Assembly (NCBI RefSeq): GCF_035083965.1
Contig: NC_089739.1
Coordinates: 8,110,001-8,174,000, forward strand
Source: Branchiostoma lanceolatum
Lineage: Eukaryota > Chordata > Leptocardii > Amphioxiformes > Branchiostomatidae
Length of the DNA: 64,000 nt
Direction of reading: 5' to 3'
The notes below the pieces were generated by a model, which did no database searches, was not told where the DNA came from, and was given only the letters and a program-made list of their open reading frames with translations. Positions 44,771 through 55,500 of this stretch are shown in pieces. Each line of letters starts with the position of its first letter. Positions within the stretch are counted from its first letter, which is position 1. The translations under genes and the position numbers were made by a program.

Positions 44771-45903
44771 TAGCATTAGCGCATTGGGGGACTTCTAAGA
44801 CCTGGCGGGCTGACTGTCCTTGGGCAGCCGAAGAAAATCGCTAGCGACCCGGTACTAGTCTGGCGCCCAGGGTAGCCTTCTTCTTGTCGCCAGGACCAAA
44901 GATAGATTATTCCATGCCGAAATACAGCAACCTGTGATGTTTGCTCATCAAATCATACTGTATGTCGGTACATTTTACAAGCATGTTCGTGTAAATGACT
45001 CGGATACCACTCACTTAAACAACAAACATCATGGCGTATGGTAAGAAAGATGACGCGGCGGCCGGCCGGGGTCGCGAAGTATTTTCTGTCCTTTTCTTGT
45101 CACCAGGACCATAAATATATTATTTTATGCCGAAATAAAGCAACCTGTGATGTTTGCTCATCAAATCATACTGTATGTCGGTACATTTTACAAGCATGTT
45201 CGTGTAAATGACTCGGATACCACTAACAACAAACATCATGGCGTATGGTAAGAAAGATGACGCGGCGGCCGGCCGGGGTCGCAAAGTATTTTCTGTCCTT
45301 TTCTTGTCACCAGGACCATAAATATATTATTTTATGCCGAAATAAAGCAACCTGTGATGTTTGCTCATCAAATCATACTGTATGTCGGTACATTTCACCA
45401 CCCTTTTTGTGTAAATGACACATAAGAAGACACCACTGAAAAACAAACATCATGGTGTATGGTAAGAAAGATGGCGGCGACCGGACGTGGCCGGGATCGC
45501 GAAGTATTTTCTGTCATTTTCTTGTCGCCAGGGCTATAAATATATTATTTCAAGACGGCATATAGCAACCTGTGATGTTAACTCATCAAATCATACTGTA
45601 TTTCGGTAGATTTCAGCCATCTTCATGTGTATTTCGTGTATTTCGGACGTGTATTTCGTGTATTTCGCGTATTTCCCTTATTTCGGTGAATACACGGACC
45701 CTTGAGCTGCCCCCCGTCCTTGTATATATGTAAATATATAATTACTAACAACACTAAAAGTTTCACTTGTCCCGTTTTTTGCACATGTCCTTGTCTACCC
45801 CCTTTCTACCCTCTGTTTGCACCTGTTACTAACATTTGGCGCAGCTGCTAATAATCCGCCGAAAGGCGGGCTGAGCAGTACCGAAAAAAAAAAAAAAAAA
45901 AAA

Positions 45904-46201
45904 GGCAAAATCTGTAACAGCACTTCGATTGGGGCATACTGCAGTATTGGATCAGATTGCTAGGTGTCGCCTTTGACCAGTGTGTCGCTTCAAGAGGGAC
46001 CAATGGATAAACTCTACTCCTCTTGAATATCTTCCTATGCTTTCTCTAATCTTTTAACTGAATATTTCAAACCTTTTTAGGAGGAAACAGCAGAGGACTG
46101 AACAGTGCTTAGCTTTATACATATATAATAGTTTTAGTTTAGCTCCCAATGCACCCCCTCAATCGAATGGTTCGGGCCGATAAACTTCTCACCTATAAAA
46201 C
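45904..46201 (+). promoter_or_regulatory. Upstream region of LACTB2
   Basis: About 300 bp between the retrotransposon tail and the LACTB2 start. No CpG-rich core is seen. CCTATAAAAC at 46191-46200 looks like a TATA box but sits immediately before the ATG, too close to serve it unless transcription starts upstream by other means. No motif can be assigned securely. Confidence 0.25.
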
Positions 46202-49200
46202 ATGGCGACAGCGATCCCAAAAATCGAGGTCCTCTCGTCGCGAGTTACTCGTGTTCTGGGGCTGAACCCGGGACCCTTCACTCTCCGTGGCACCAACACG
46301 TACATCGTAGGAACTGGGAAAAGGTGAGGCAGCCTGCAACACTTTTTTTCCCTTTCAAGTTGTCAAATAACGAGGCTTTACCGAATGGCGCAGGTACAAA
46401 ATGCAGGTCATGACTTTACCAAGAAATTCGGTCAGCTGGTGATCATAACTGTAACGTTAACCCTTATCAATAACAAAGGGACATTAAACGTTAACTGTAG
46501 CTGCTGTTCTTTTTGTTGGTTGGGGTATTAACTGGTACGTATCCGTTGACAACGAGAATGTAGGGGCCATGCTTGGGTCCAAATTTGACCGAAAGGACGT
46601 TGACCTCAGTAAGGACTAATCTTCGAGCAGATGTTGGGTGATCTGACAGACAGTCCCTTGAACTCACTATGTCCACTAGTACTCCACTGTCTGGAGATGT
46701 TGGGGTAAGTGACTGTGACATCAGAAAATGATTGTCGTACGATTCGGCTACAAGTAGGGGTAGTACACAAAAATTTCAAACTCTTCATATCTTTTTAAAC
46801 TTGGTGTCATCTGATAGGTATTTGTGAAAGAAACAGAATGGTTTTTGTTTCAACAAAATCGGACATACCGTTAGCGAGTTACGGCCCATCAAAGGTCTGA
46901 GAATTAGTCCTCAAATTCTCCGGAATCCGTAAAAAACGTTGAAATGTAATATCTTAAAACTGTCATAACTCAGTAATAATTCAAGATAGAAGCACCAAAT
47001 AAGCTGCATTCTCTTTATTTACAATGATATTAACAGGCCCTTAAAGCTTGTAGCTTTGCCTTCATCATTTCTTTAGATTTCTCATATCAAAATATCACCA
47101 AAAGTGGGAAAAAATGGACATGGGAACAGGACATCTTAGCGTGCAGAGACTAAGTCGGCTAATTAAATATGCAATATTGCGATATCTCTGTAACCGTACA
47201 ATATACAAGGAAACAACTTGGCATACATGGGCTCTGTAACATGCTGAATCTAAATATGGCCACGAAATATACATATTTGCTTCAGAAATTATGAATTATG
47301 ATGAATAATTGATTTCCTGAGGTAATGTGATGCGCGTGCGCTAATTAAATATGCGAACTTTCCATATCTTCCCTATACTTGAAGATAAAAGAAAAAAACT
47401 TGGTACATAGAGGTTTAGACACATGCTGATTTCAAATCTAGCCTCAAAAATATAATCTGATCCAGAAATAATGAACTACATGTATTACCCAATGCTATAT
47501 ATTTACATTTGTACACACCGATATCATTCATCGTACAATCTGCAATATTGGTCCGACAATTCAATATCCAGAACTCATTTCTTCCCCTTTTTTCACTGCA
47601 GGACTTCGCTTTCTTGTTGCAGGGCAGTCGCGTGGCAAAGTATTTATTGTATTGTACATGTATTACATTTCAATTTTACGGGAATCAGACAACTGGATCA
47701 TGGAACAGGTGGACATTGCTTCTCCGGTCTGGAACTATCTCTACAGTTGAATCAACTACAAAAGCTAAATCTACTTTTTGTATGGTTTTTCTATCCAGCC
47801 TAGACACACATAATGATGATAAATGATCACTACTAGGGGTAGAAGTTACTGAAGTTCTCTTTCTTCATGTACCAAAACTACAAAGTTATTAACGGCAAAT
47901 AGAATATCTAGTCTTGTCTTCTTTTTCACTGGCAGTTCTGTTGGTTCTTCATCACTTTCCTCCTCTTCACTCTCTTCATTCCTGTGTCGAAAGAGAAAAC
48001 GTCTGTTGAAATTCAAACTTTATAATACATGCACATGGCAGACACAAATTTCAAACAATGTATGATGAGAGAAATATGAAACTTGGGTACTTTATTTCCT
48101 CCATTAGCTATCATACATATATACTAAGTACTGTAGTATACTGGTAATTACATACAATAATAAAGGCTATCCTTCATTATAAATGTAACAGCTTAATAAA
48201 GTTGACAGACCAGCATAGTTCTGTTAGTGAGGTTTATACTTCTACTCAATAAAATAAATCACAACGGAAACTACGACTCGTGTAGAGGGCACCTGGGCAT
48301 CCCCGCCGCCCCCCTCCCCCTAGCAGTGACAGCAGAAGAAGGTGAGGATAGCAAGTACAGTTTTGTGCATTTTAAGTTTAGATTACGGCACTAGCAAAAA
48401 AAACAGGAAACAAATGCGTCCATAGGGCGTTGAAAATGATTCATAGTAATCATACATGCAGCCACTGGCACGAAAATCCAAGTAAAAACGGCAAATTCAA
48501 ATCATTTGAGCTACCATGCGGCATACAAAAACAACAGTGAGTCAACGGTGTTTACCGATAATCATGCGGTCAAATTTGACATAAAAATACCCAAAACCCC
48601 ACATAAAACTACGTAAAGACTTGGAAATAGAAATTACCTGGCATTTGGGCGGTAGAAGTACCCGCAGTTTGGACCGATGGCGACGCAAACGGCTCTGAAC
48701 ACTTTCCCTTGGTGGGCGCGTCGCCGCCGTCCGCCATCTTGCTTCCTTCCCAAAAAAAAAGGCTCGTAATGGTGAAAGTAGGAGCCGATTCGGAGCCCAC
48801 CATGGCTCGAATATATGCGAATTTGGTACCAAAATAACGACAATCTCTTGAATTTTCCCACGATATAAGTGGCTAAAAATTTTTTAAAGGGTACCATCGT
48901 CCGCAATTTCGATTTGAAAGATTAAAATGTGAATATTTTCACCCATGGAAGTCGCACAAGCTGGCCACTTACATGAAGTTGAAGCTCGTAATGTTGGCTA
49001 CAAATTGGCGACTATCTTTCTTGTTTACGAGTGACGTAACGCTCCGTATTTGGACCGGAGCGGTGCCGGCCCTCCCCAAGTGCGTGACCGGGAAGTGGGT
49101 CCGCCTGCTCCCGAGGGCGAAACGCGCGTAACCCGATGGGCGATTTCTCGCTTATGGTTGACGGTATTTTAGTAAATCTTTCACAGATATTGAGTTAAGA

Positions 49201-52200
49201 ACCTTCTTCAACTACTGATATAAAAATGTAAGCGATTTTTGACCGTTATGTATCAGATCGTACGCCTTGAATTTAGCTCATTTTTCGGTTTTGACGGGCC
49301 CGGAGAATAAATTTCGGTCTGTGCGCCACCCCTACTACAAGAACGTCAGGATTTTTTTATACTTTTGCTCGTAGTCGTATTTTGATCGACACGGGGGATG
49401 CTGGGATTCCGGGCTATCTTCCGAATCTACGAGAAGCGCTCCAGTCAAGCGGCACGTCGCTACAGGAGATCCTGATCACTCACTGGCACCACGACCATGT
49501 AGGGGGCATCTCGGCCATATGGCAAGCCTTCCAACTAGGTAACTAGTAATACAACCTTATTGCTTGGTCATATGTAAAAGAACCCAACACACTTATCAAA
49601 AAGAGTAGGAGTGACCCGGTGTATTTGGATAAAAATGCGAGCCAAAGCAAAGTTGCATTGCACTGCTATCTAACAAAAAATCATGCTTCGTACTCAGTCT
49701 CTCAGGGCTACTGGAATGAAGAAAAAGCAGGGATAGGGACCAATAGGGACAGGGAAAACAAGACTCTGTGTCACACAGACTAACACAAATCTAGTTATCA
49801 CTTAATCTGTTTATTGATCCTCAGATGAATCATGTTTCTCCTGCATATTTGTGATAATGCAGTCATGAATTATTCATGAATTTGAATTTGTTTTAATGGT
49901 TTCTATTATAGATTTTAAATATTTAAGTGGGTAAAGGATAATTGACAGTAGATTAACTGAAACACCTACCAAACATCTGTCACAACAAGGACATTATATA
50001 GGTCCATGGTCACAACAAGACAATTAGAGACTTCAGAGTTGTTTCCATAAAGATTGAATTTGAATTGAATATTTCCAGCCTCCCCCTTTAGGATCAGTAA
50101 GCTGCCCAGAAACCCCAGTGGCCTCGGGTCGAAGGACGCAGAGGGGTACAGGCCCCCCCAGGGGGAGGAGACCATGGGAGTCCCGGGAGTGGGGTATACT
50201 TACCTCAGGGAGGGGGACGTCATCAAGACCGAAGGAGCGACACTCAAGTGAGTATCTTTTGTTTTTTTCTGAACTCGTGTCTTAACTCGTGTCTTAATTT
50301 GTTGTGTCTTAATTTGTTGATAGGTTGTACTTGTAGGCTATGTGATACTTAAATCTTGACATATTCATGATGGTTTTATTTTTCGTGGTTTTTGTGGTTC
50401 CATCTTTAACTCTTGACACCACAAATATGTTGTGTGTGAGTGTTTGTGAACAGCAAAGGCTGTGTATTGATTTGACGATATTGCATTGTGAGTAGGCGTC
50501 GGAAAAACACAGGGCAACTTGATTATTTACCTCCCAGTGGCTTTTCATTGTGCTGAAGCAGAAATTCCAGTTTTCACATCTTGTGTTTTGGATAATTTTC
50601 ATACTTTCCTTTTTGTAGAGCCATCTACACCCCAGGTCACACAGATGACCACATGGCGTTATTGTTGGAGGAGGAAAATGCTGTGTTCTCTGGGGACTGT
50701 ATACTGGGGGAGGGGACTACGGTAAATCATTCTCTCATTCATTGTTTTCTTCATTTTTTCAGTCATTTATTTGTTCATTTATTCATTCATACACTGGGTA
50801 CTGCTGTAAGTCATTCTTTCTTTCATTCATTCACTCATTGGGGAGGGAAAACTCAGTTATTCATTCATTTTGAATTCATTCATTCATTCATTCATCCATT
50901 TATTAAACACCCAATCACTAGGGACGAGACAGATGTTGTTCTCTCAGTCATTTGTTCAGTCATCCATCCATTTACCATTCATTATTTCAGTTATATTTGT
51001 AGTTAGAATAAGTAGATTGCATACTACTAACAACTCTGCTGTTGCAGGTATTTGAGGATCTCTACGACTACATGAAGTCCCTTCAGAAGCTAGCGGGCTT
51101 CAAACCCGGGATCATCTATCCAGGCCACGGGCCGATCGTAAGGAATGCCACAGAGAAGATCCAGGAGTACATAAACCACAGAAACATGAGAGAGTCACAG
51201 ATCCTGGCGGCAATGCAGAAGGCCAGGGAGACACCGCTCACAGCTATGGAGATTGTTAAAATGGTTTATGTGGTAAATATATTTTTCCCCATAAGGAGAT
51301 ATTAGACTCTGACACAGAACATTGGGGTGGCTGGCGGTATTCTATAATGACTTTTGTGGCTGATTTTCACTGTTTCCTGATCACTTGTGAGTTCTTACCC
51401 GGTATATGGCCAAGCAGTATGCCAACCCTTCTAAGATAAAACCGTCGGTCACACATACAGAACTTGGGCCAGAAGGTCTGCACAGGAGGCTAGAGAAACA
51501 CATGATGTATTCTCTCTTTATTTGGTTTCCTAATCTGCTAGGTACTAAATATTCATTCAATAGGGCAAGTAGTGCATTTGTGTCAGGTGTAAATGATGTA
51601 GATTATGATCTAAATGTTGCTTGATCCATAATTGAGGCAAACTTTTTAAAACTAGTGAAAATCACATTTTGGGTGTCAGATTTAATTTTTTATAGGTCTG
51701 GGATATAGATTTCTAATAATCAAGGAACAGCTCAATAGATTTTGCATTCGGCCTCTCTAAATTGAAACTAAAGATCAAGAGAGAATTTGTTTGTTGACCA
51801 GGACACCCCAGAACACCTGCACAAGGCGGCTGCTGGGAACGTCACACACCACCTACACAAACTGGTCAAGGATGGGACAATAGGTAAGTAAGCCTTGGGT
51901 TATAATGAGCCAGTTCAAGGTTTAAACTGTGCGTGCACTCCCTGAATAGTGTACTTCTGTACGTTTGGGACCGCATTGTCCTGCCGTTCCCTGTGACTGC
52001 ATATATGTAAATACTTTGCATTTGGGAATGCATCTATAAGCAGCGACACCTGTGCTGCTGTGCAATATGAACCAGTCAGAATTGCCCAGAGGATGGTGAC
52101 AGGCGGTCACCGAAACGTCTGTTGAATAAATCACTTGGTTGTGTACAAAGAGTCTTTCTATTGTGCATGCACCATGTGCTTTTTTTTCACACACTGATTG

Positions 52201-52380
52201 GCAGATTGTTTTCTTTAGTCTATGTGTGCTGAGAAGTTTTTTCTGCATGCAGGTAATGGTAATTCATAAATGGTATTAAAGAATGTATAATGCGGTACAT
52301 TTGTATACATGTATGATATTTCTTTTCCAGACAAATTTGGAGATCCTTCTGCACCAAAGTGGGCACTGAGCAAGCTGTAG
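46202..52380 (+). CDS. LACTB2: Beta-lactamase-like protein 2 (metallo-beta-lactamase endoribonuclease)
   Basis: LACTB2 is a metallo-beta-lactamase-fold endoribonuclease; the human protein is mitochondrial and cleaves single-stranded RNA. Seven exons: 46202-46323, 49375-49538, 50079-50247, 50619-50721, 51048-51272, 51802-51883 and 52331-52380, joined in frame to 304 codons (human 288). Conserved features: [19 protein letters not shown] near the N terminus, the metal-binding [10 protein letters not shown] (HxHxDH), [20 protein letters not shown] with the later His and Asp ligands, and [10 protein letters not shown] with another His. Exon 3 is longer than in human by roughly 15 residues ([17 protein letters not shown]), which explains most of the size difference. 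The C-terminal winged-helix-like part ([20 protein letters not shown]) is present. Intron 1 is 3 kb and contains a candidate transposon-like insertion. Confidence 0.95.
46753..49336. mobile_element. Candidate diverged transposon in LACTB2 intron 1
   Basis: AGTAGGGGTAGTACACA at 46753 and the reverse complement of the right edge (AGTAGGGGTGGCGCACA, ending at 49336) agree at 14 of 17 positions and are flanked by ACA on both sides. The enclosed DNA includes a CpG-rich block at 48640-49330 with a minus-strand ATG and good donor. The pairing is short and the target duplication only 3 bp, so this is tentative. Confidence 0.3.
50731..50990 (+). repeat. Degenerate (TTCA)n-rich tract in LACTB2 intron 4
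   Basis: Runs of CATTCATTCATTCATT interspersed with CATTTATTTGTTCATTT-like stretches; a decayed tetranucleotide satellite without coding meaning. Confidence 0.75.
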
Positions 52381-52559
52381 AAAGAAAAAAAAGAAAGTAC
52401 ATTATTTCATAGATTATTCCTATGTTGTATTATTTGTTATTAATTCCCTTGATATCATATTCGAGAACCATCTGTTGATGATCTCTCATAATTTTGTCTG
52501 TTTTTGTATGTTGAAGAATGCTCTGCTGAGTTGTGTTTACAAAATACTAATGATGGAAT

Positions 52560-55500
52560 GCAGGAGCCGAACACCTGTTTAGGGTGCGGCCTGATCACGC
52601 GATGTTCGGGGTTAACCTGATCCTGACCTCGTTGTTAAATGTTATGTTTCCTGGTTCTGTGAACCATTTAGTTTTGTTATATCTCATTTCTGTTAACCTT
52701 TGTTGTTATTTGCAACTGTTCCTTGAGAAAACATGTATGAAATTCTGTTTGTACTCCACAATTTGCATACGAAACAGGTGGCCCAATCAGCTAGATTCAA
52801 AACAAAATTCACATGATGTCTAGAAATGAACTTTCCTTTGCCAGTCTAAATTGCAATGGTTTAGCAAACAATTCAAAGAGAAGGGAAACATTTACATTCT
52901 TAAAAGATAAACCACATTCAATTATTTGTCTACAAGAAACCCATTCTACTGCCGAAAAGGAGCACCAATGGTTAGAGGAATGGGGAAGCCAAATTGTTTT
53001 TAGCCATGGGAAAAGTAATAGTTGCGGAGTATTAATTATGTTTAAAAATAATCTGTCATATACAATACATGAAAGCAAAGCAGACAAGGATGGTAGATAC
53101 ATATTACTTGATCTACAATGTGGAAATTTTCGTTGCTGTCTTGTGAACATTTATGCGCCAAATGAGGACGATGAGTCCTTTTTTGAGGAAATACAAAAAC
53201 ATATTCTAGAAATGGTAAACTGTAACGATAATGTGATATTAACTGGAGATTTTAATAATGTATTGGATGTAGAAAAAGATAGAGCAGGACAACACCCCGT
53301 AAATTACCATCCTCGTGCGACTCAAGCAATCGAGGAATTATTAGCTACATTCGATTTAGTAGATGTATGGCGCCTGAATTATCCGGATTTGATTAGATAT
53401 ACATGGAGGAGAGGTCGACAAGCTAGCCGATTAGACTATTTCTTAATTTCTTTCTCGTTACTACCGAAGGTCGCTACAACGGCCATAACAGAACCTTTTA
53501 AGTCTGATCATAGATTAATTCACTTAAATGTAGTAACGGGTGATTTCCCACAGGGACCCGGATACTGGAAGTTTGACCCTTATCTTTTGAATGATAAGGA
53601 TTTCTTAAAAGAAACAAAGACATTTATTGAAGAATTTTTTTCATTTAACAAAGGATCCTGCGAACCAAGAATTGTATGGGATACATTCAAATGTGCCTTC
53701 AGGGGTCATTGCATAAAATATTCATCTTACAAGAAGAAGAAAATGCTCCAGAAGGAAAAAGAATTACAGCTAAAACTTCAAAACTTACAAATTGAAATTG
53801 ATAGCTTGAGTTCTCCTCCTAGTTGCATGATAGAGGAATTGAAACAAAAGGAGATGGCACTAGAAACCCTATACAAAGAAAAAAGTGAAAAGATTGTGTT
53901 ACATTCTCGGGCTAGATGGATGAAATTAGGTGAAAAACCCACCAAATATTTCTTTAATGTATTAAAGCGTAACAAAACAAAAAAGAATGTTTCAAAGATT
54001 GTGCTACAGGATGGAGATTTTTTAACCGATCCATCTGACATCTTGCGGGAAGAGGTTAAATTTTATTCTTCTCTCTACTCCTTTGAGGATGATCCAAAGA
54101 GTCTAAAGGAAGAAGAAGCGTATGACACTTATTTTGTCGAGGGAAACATACCGACTCTAACCAGTAAACAGTCTCAAATTTGTGAAGGCGTCATAAATAG
54201 TAAAGATCTCTGGGAAGCAATATCATCTTTTGAAAATGGGAAATCTCCAGGGGTCGATGGAATTACTGTGGATGTTTACAAGTCATTTTTTGCTTTGTTA
54301 AGGCAGCCAATGTTAGATTGTTTTAATACTGTGTATGACCTAGGACAATTATCAGAAACTCAAAAAGAAGGTCTGATTTCATTGCTTTTAAAACAAGATC
54401 CCACTGGAAAAGACAAAAACCCTGTGCACTTAGGCAATTGGAGACCTCTTACTTTACTTCCCTGTGATACACGTATTTTATCAAAATGTATTGCCCTCCG
54501 GATGAAAAAGGTAATATCGGAGTTGATACATATGGATCAAACCGGCTTTCTATCGGGTAGATCTATAAGTGATAATATAAGGAAAGTACTGGAAATAATT
54601 GAAAGTTGTGAAAGGGAAAATGTGGAAGGACTTATGTTTACTACAGACTTTGAAAAGGCGTTTGACAAAATAAGACATGATTTTGTGCTTGAGACATTGA
54701 ATGCTTTTGGTTTTGGAAAATCTCTATTACGATGGGTAGATATTCTGTACACAAATATTACTAGTAGAATAATTAATCAAGGATATTTGTCAGAACCCTT
54801 TAGGCTCCACCGAGGGTTGAGACAAGGCTGTCCATTGTCACCATACTTGTTTATCCTCTCAGTAGAGATATTGGCCTTAAGGGTAAGGAAAAATGAAAGT
54901 GTTGAGGGAATAGTATGTAAAGGAGTACCATCCAAATTGTCACAATTTGCTGATGATACAAATTTTTTTCTGAAACCCTTCCTTAGAACACTGGAAGCGT
55001 TGTGCTTAGATTTGAAAAATTTTTCCACAATTTCCGGTCTTGTTCCAAATTTTGATAAATGTGTTATTGTGAGACTAGGCCCGTTAAAAGAAACAGACTT
55101 TCTACTTCCTTGCACTTTTCCGGTTAAGTGGTCAGATGGCCCAGTAGATCTTTTAGGGATACATGTTCCAAAATACTCGACAACATTGATAACTGATAAT
55201 TTCAATAAAAAGCTACAAAAAGTAGATAAGATAATTCAACCTTGGAAGGGGAAGACCCTTACCTTGTACGGTAAAGTGACACTGATCAATACGCTGGTTG
55301 TTTCGCAATTTACCTACCTTTTCATGTCACTGCCATCACCAGATGTTGACTTCTTCCAAAATTATGAGAGAAAAATCTTTGCCTTTCTTTGGTCTGGGAG
55401 GCCAGAACGGATAAAAAGGAAAATTGTGTATAACATGTATGAATTCGGGGGGCTGAAACTTGTAAACCTGGAGTCCTTTAATTTGGCACTAAAGGCTGCC

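Larger units (their letters stand above)
41323..45701. mobile_element. Nested 4.4 kb long-TIR DNA transposon, MULE-like
   Basis: The left end (GGTCCGTGTATTCACCGAAA) is matched in reverse by the right end (TTTCGGTGAATACACGGACC). Complementarity continues through (GAAATACAC)n-like runs and roughly 190 bp subterminal units: two units at 41397-41800 and about 3.5 inverted units at 44880-45600. The flanks share TTGAGCTGC(C) at 41314-41323 and 45702-45711, a 9-10 bp target duplication as in Mutator-like elements. No transposase frame is visible, so the copy is non-autonomous. The interior holds two tandem arrays and a MITE. Confidence 0.8.
39602..45903 (+). mobile_element. 5'-truncated non-LTR retrotransposon, split by a nested DNA transposon
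   Basis: The element runs from the reverse transcriptase frame through a short 3' UTR (41318-41323 continuing at 45702) to a 19-A tail at 45885-45903. The endonuclease is missing, so the copy is 5' truncated; the left edge is approximate. A stem-loop with a GAAA tetraloop (CCGCCGAAAGGCGG, 45858-45871) precedes the tail. Clade is uncertain: the RT resembles Jockey/CR1-like elements. Confidence 0.85.

Noticed and set aside
46191..46200. CCTATAAAAC as the LACTB2 TATA box
   Set aside because: It is within 5 bp of the start codon, too close for a core promoter serving that ATG.
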